NCBI GenBank assembly: GCA_032622095.1
Contig: CP136066.1
Location: forward strand, 182,068,716 to 182,132,715
Origin: Siphonodentalium dalli
Lineage: Eukaryota > Mollusca > Scaphopoda > Gadilida > Siphonodentaliidae
DNA: 64,000 bases
Direction: 5' to 3'
Shown here: piece by piece, positions 61,101-64,000 of the stretch
Layout of the letters: every line of letters starts with the position of its first letter
How positions within the stretch are numbered: position 1 is the stretch's first letter
Made by a program: the position numbers and the translations under genes
Notes under the pieces: model-generated
The model's database searches: none
Told to the model about the DNA's origin: nothing
What the model saw: only the letters and a program-made list of their open reading frames with translations

Positions 61101-63887
61101 TATGCTCAGTCCATACATAAGCCACCTACCCCCAAACTGGCAAATATTCGAAAGTTGTTTTCACTTAACATGGACCTCATATCATTGTTACTGATCGGGA
61201 TTTATAACACCTTCGTCGTCGATCTGGTGTGTTATGGGGATACACGTAACTGAGTGTAAGTCAATGTGATGTAATCAACTAAAAATCACTGGTGTATAGT
61301 GTTGTGTTCTTGTTCACCCAAAATAGTCATTTTTGTTTCTCAAGAAAACCTGGACATGCCATGCTCAAGTGCCCATTGCTGTGAATGCATAGAATCACAT
61401 TGTATGACTCATTAAATGAAAATATGGGAATAATAATTGTATTTCTGAGATCCATCTGTCTCTATAAACATGTCGTCACTGGAGTCATGTTTAACCTTTA
61501 GTCACTGAACGTTAATTGAATGGTAAGCCATCAGAGCCATGTAATTTTTATGATTGATAAAAGCAAATTAGGCTCATCTCTATGAAGATAACATATATGT
61601 TAATGTTATTCTATTCCAAAATAGTATTATTGAAAAGTTAACTTATCGACTATCGGCACCAGAGCAAACCATTTGAACGGTTGTTGAAAACAACTGGCAC
61701 TTCAACAACAAATCCAGCGCAAAGCATCACAAAAGGAAGTCTTTTTTATGGCTGTTGTACTTCTTCGCAAAATTGAAATGACATCTAAATTATGGGATGC
61801 CATCTTGTATTTTGAGATCCATCTTATAGCGAGTGTGGTTCTAACATACTTATGTCGCACTAAACGATACGATACGATTTATTTGCATAAACACCAATAT
61901 GCTAACAATACAATTCATAATAACACAATAAACAATTAATAGTAAAAACAAATACATGTGAACACTAAATTACATCTACAACTGCGCATTTGTTGTTTTA
62001 TTCTTGGTTAGGATTCTCAGAGATACCTTTGTGCACATTGTTTTAACTTTCGATATGAGGAATGTTGAGTTTTGTGTTTATTATTTCGCAAATTAAAAGA
62101 TATGTTGATAACAGAACTACTACTTCATATGACTATTGTAATGAAATGAATGTGATGAATCGACACAATATACATGTATATACTACTGGAGACGTCATTT
62201 GTCCTGATTTCCCGTATTTGTTTTCACGAAGTGTTATAAATCGAGACATGACAAAGCTCGTCTGATTTTTTGTTTCTATAGTTGACCACCACATTTTGGT
62301 CTCCGTCATCACGCAAACAATAAATTGCCATGTAATAATGGAAACATACACATAAGTAATAACACATGAGACGTTTATTTGCCTGCATATCGTACTAGTT
62401 GTTTACAAAGTGTTGACATTAAACTTAAATGCCATATTGGCCGCCATTATGGCGCAATAGTGGGTGTGACTTCAAACTTGTTGTTTCTTTATCGTATTCA
62501 GCACAAATGAAATCCAAAATGTATGCTCATTTCGTTTTGGCCTGTACTACAATCCACAGTGGCCCAAATCCACAGTGGCCCATTTGTGTGGAAGTTTGTG
62601 ACTGTAGGGGTGATCAAGTTTTTGTCTAATTATTTCATCAAATGATAATAAAGATCAATGCTGAATCTAATGTTTCATATGAAATGTTCTATGTAGTCAG
62701 TATAATTATATATAATATACCACTGGGGACATTTCTTTTCTGAATTTGTCGTATGTCCGTTCACTAAGTCTTGAATTTAAAATTGGCAGCCATATTGAAC
62801 GCCATCTTCGATTATGATACTATTTTAATAACAAACAAATTTGGATGGCAATTTCTCTGGCCAATTTGCATGTGTATTCTACATTTAATAAAACAAATTA
62901 CTGCGCATTATGCGATCATTCGTGGTTCCAATCCCAAGCGACAACTTTGGTTCGAATTTTATGACATTGAACGGCGGAATAAATGTTTTACTTTTATTTT
63001 TCCAATTGATAAGATGTATTATTGGTGAAACTAATGTTTCATATGAAATACTATTCTATATGGTCATTAAAATAATATACATTTTCCCACTTGGGACGTT
63101 CCTTTTCAGGATTTTTCGTATGTCGCTTCACTAAGTCTTAAAATAAAAACTGAATGCCATATTGGACGCCATCTTGGAGTTTGATACTTATCTAATAGTG
63201 AATATGGTTGGAAATTTGCATTTTACACTTGTTATGTGTGTTCTACACTAAGTAAAAGGAAATACTACGCACTATTCTATCATTCTGGGATCCAATCCCC
63301 GGCGATGGCTATATTTAGCATTTTATGACATTGGGGGAGGGTTAAGTTTTTGCCTATAATTGCTAAATTGGTAAGGTCAGGAAAATAAACTTAATACCTC
63401 CGGGTAGAAAATTCTCCATTCTTTCCAAACATATATGATAAGATAAGCTCAATCCAGCGTGTTAGTTTTGTACAGAGTTGACGGGCGACAGTTTCTCTGA
63501 GTCGTCATGATGTTTTGACGCATAACGTTACATTCTCCACCATGACGTCGTGAAATCTCAAACAAACCAGAAAAAATAACAACGCTCCGATCTAGTATCA
63601 CCATGTACCCCATAATAACAAATAGAACATTCTGTTTTTGGTGATGTGCTTAACTTTTAACCAATTGTGTATAGCTGGCCAACTGCTGAAAACAGGCTAA
63701 TTTTTCGGTAGGTACCTTTACAAATAGTCTTGCCATACATAGCTGCCACCAATTCCGGCAAGGCCAAGACTCATTTCCATAAATGATATATATTTACCTT
63801 TCAGAAAAAGTTGGTTTCAACTTGTTCTACCGAGGGTAGGGGTATCTCGAAAACTAAGGCCCTTTTTGGATTTGGCCGCTCCTCTAT
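58165..63887. mobile_element. Large element with long terminal inverted repeats
   Basis: Both ends read (AT)AGAGGAGCGGCCAAA inward, and the match continues about 480 bp (CCCCTACCCTCGGTAGAACA and beyond) through CGTCATGGTAGAGAATGTAACG to ATCATATATGTTCGGAAAG. The inner part of each arm consists of diverged tandem units of about 300-350 bp: 58660-59000 and 59020-59370 at the left; 63090-63385, 62740-63085 and weaker ones down to about 61790 at the right. A possible TCA target duplication flanks it (58163-58165 if the element starts TAGAGG; 63887-63889), which may be chance. The central 3 kb has no recognisable transposase. The superfamily is unassigned; long arms with internal tandem units recall foldback-type elements. 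Confidence 0.7.
59420..61780. other. Core of the large inverted-repeat element; no gene seen
   Basis: AT-rich. Open frames are all short (the longest is about 83 codons at 61002-61253), overlap in different frames and lack domains or splice context. A transposase, if ever present, has gone. Confidence 0.5.
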
Positions 63888-63910
63888 CAGTGATAGGTTT
63901 TCTCACAGTG

Positions 63911-63952
63911 AAGCTTTTTCCAAAAACGGGGGTGGCGGGGTCTGAATTCGGT
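63911..63952 (+). repeat. Direct repeat outside the large element (right)
   Basis: Partner of 57853-57906; contains GGGGTCTGAATTCGGTGCTA. The remaining 48 bp to the window end are unassigned. Confidence 0.6.
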
Positions 63953-64000
63953 GCTATCACTTGAAACGCTGGGATATTTCCACGCTGTAGGCAGAACCTT

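Overview
This is an animal nuclear genome window. It is AT-rich, with intron-split genes flanked by canonical GT/AG splice sites, and most of it is repeat-derived DNA: short palindromic (MITE or foldback) DNA elements, decayed non-LTR retrotransposons, short tandem arrays and many poly(G)/poly(C) runs. The combination of a clan-2 cytochrome P450, a secreted PAN-EGF-C-type-lectin gene and this repeat mix suggests a marine invertebrate. A mollusc or another lophotrochozoan is my best guess, but nothing in the window proves the phylum. There are no bacterial operons or CRISPR arrays, and I found no convincing tRNA or rRNA gene.

The best gene is a microsomal-type cytochrome P450 on the + strand, 40476-53502. 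I assembled it from eight exons whose phases agree at every junction, giving 503 residues with all P450 signatures intact. Its introns and its immediate upstream flank are crowded with mobile elements. On the - strand, 31263-28525 holds the first two coding exons of a secreted protein (signal peptide, PAN/apple-like domain, EGF-like module, start of a C-type lectin domain). I could not find its remaining exons. Other - strand gene pieces are a signal-peptide exon (21550-21421), a well-bounded internal exon (6046-5857), a VWA-like open frame (7735-7451) and a weak candidate exon (3637-3316). They could belong to one or more secreted-protein genes, but I cannot join them.

Region by region: 1-6 kb has dispersed repeats, a small TA-flanked MITE and an element with poly(G) termini. 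6-10.5 kb has several elements built around one 69-nt near-perfect hairpin. 12.3-15.5 kb is a 3.2-kb foldback with 1-kb arms. 16.4-18.9 kb is degenerate tandem repeats. 19.1-20.9 kb is a DNA-transposon end followed by a broken LINE ORF2. 21-28 kb is a patchwork of foldbacks, duplications and a TTAA-flanked MITE. 28.5-31.3 kb is the lectin-type gene with tandem repeats upstream. 32.3-33.7 kb is a LINE 5' end with an ORF1 zinc-knuckle remnant. 34.1-35.7 kb is more TTAA-flanked elements. 40-53.5 kb is the P450 gene. 53.6-57.7 kb is small palindromes. 58.2-63.9 kb is one large element with long inverted repeats that contain tandem subterminal units.

The most unusual signal is the recurring 69-nt hairpin. 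At least nine well-preserved copies plus degenerate ones sit, usually in pairs, inside elements with different terminal sequences. One copy has a second palindromic element inserted in its loop. It behaves like a module shared by several non-autonomous transposon families.
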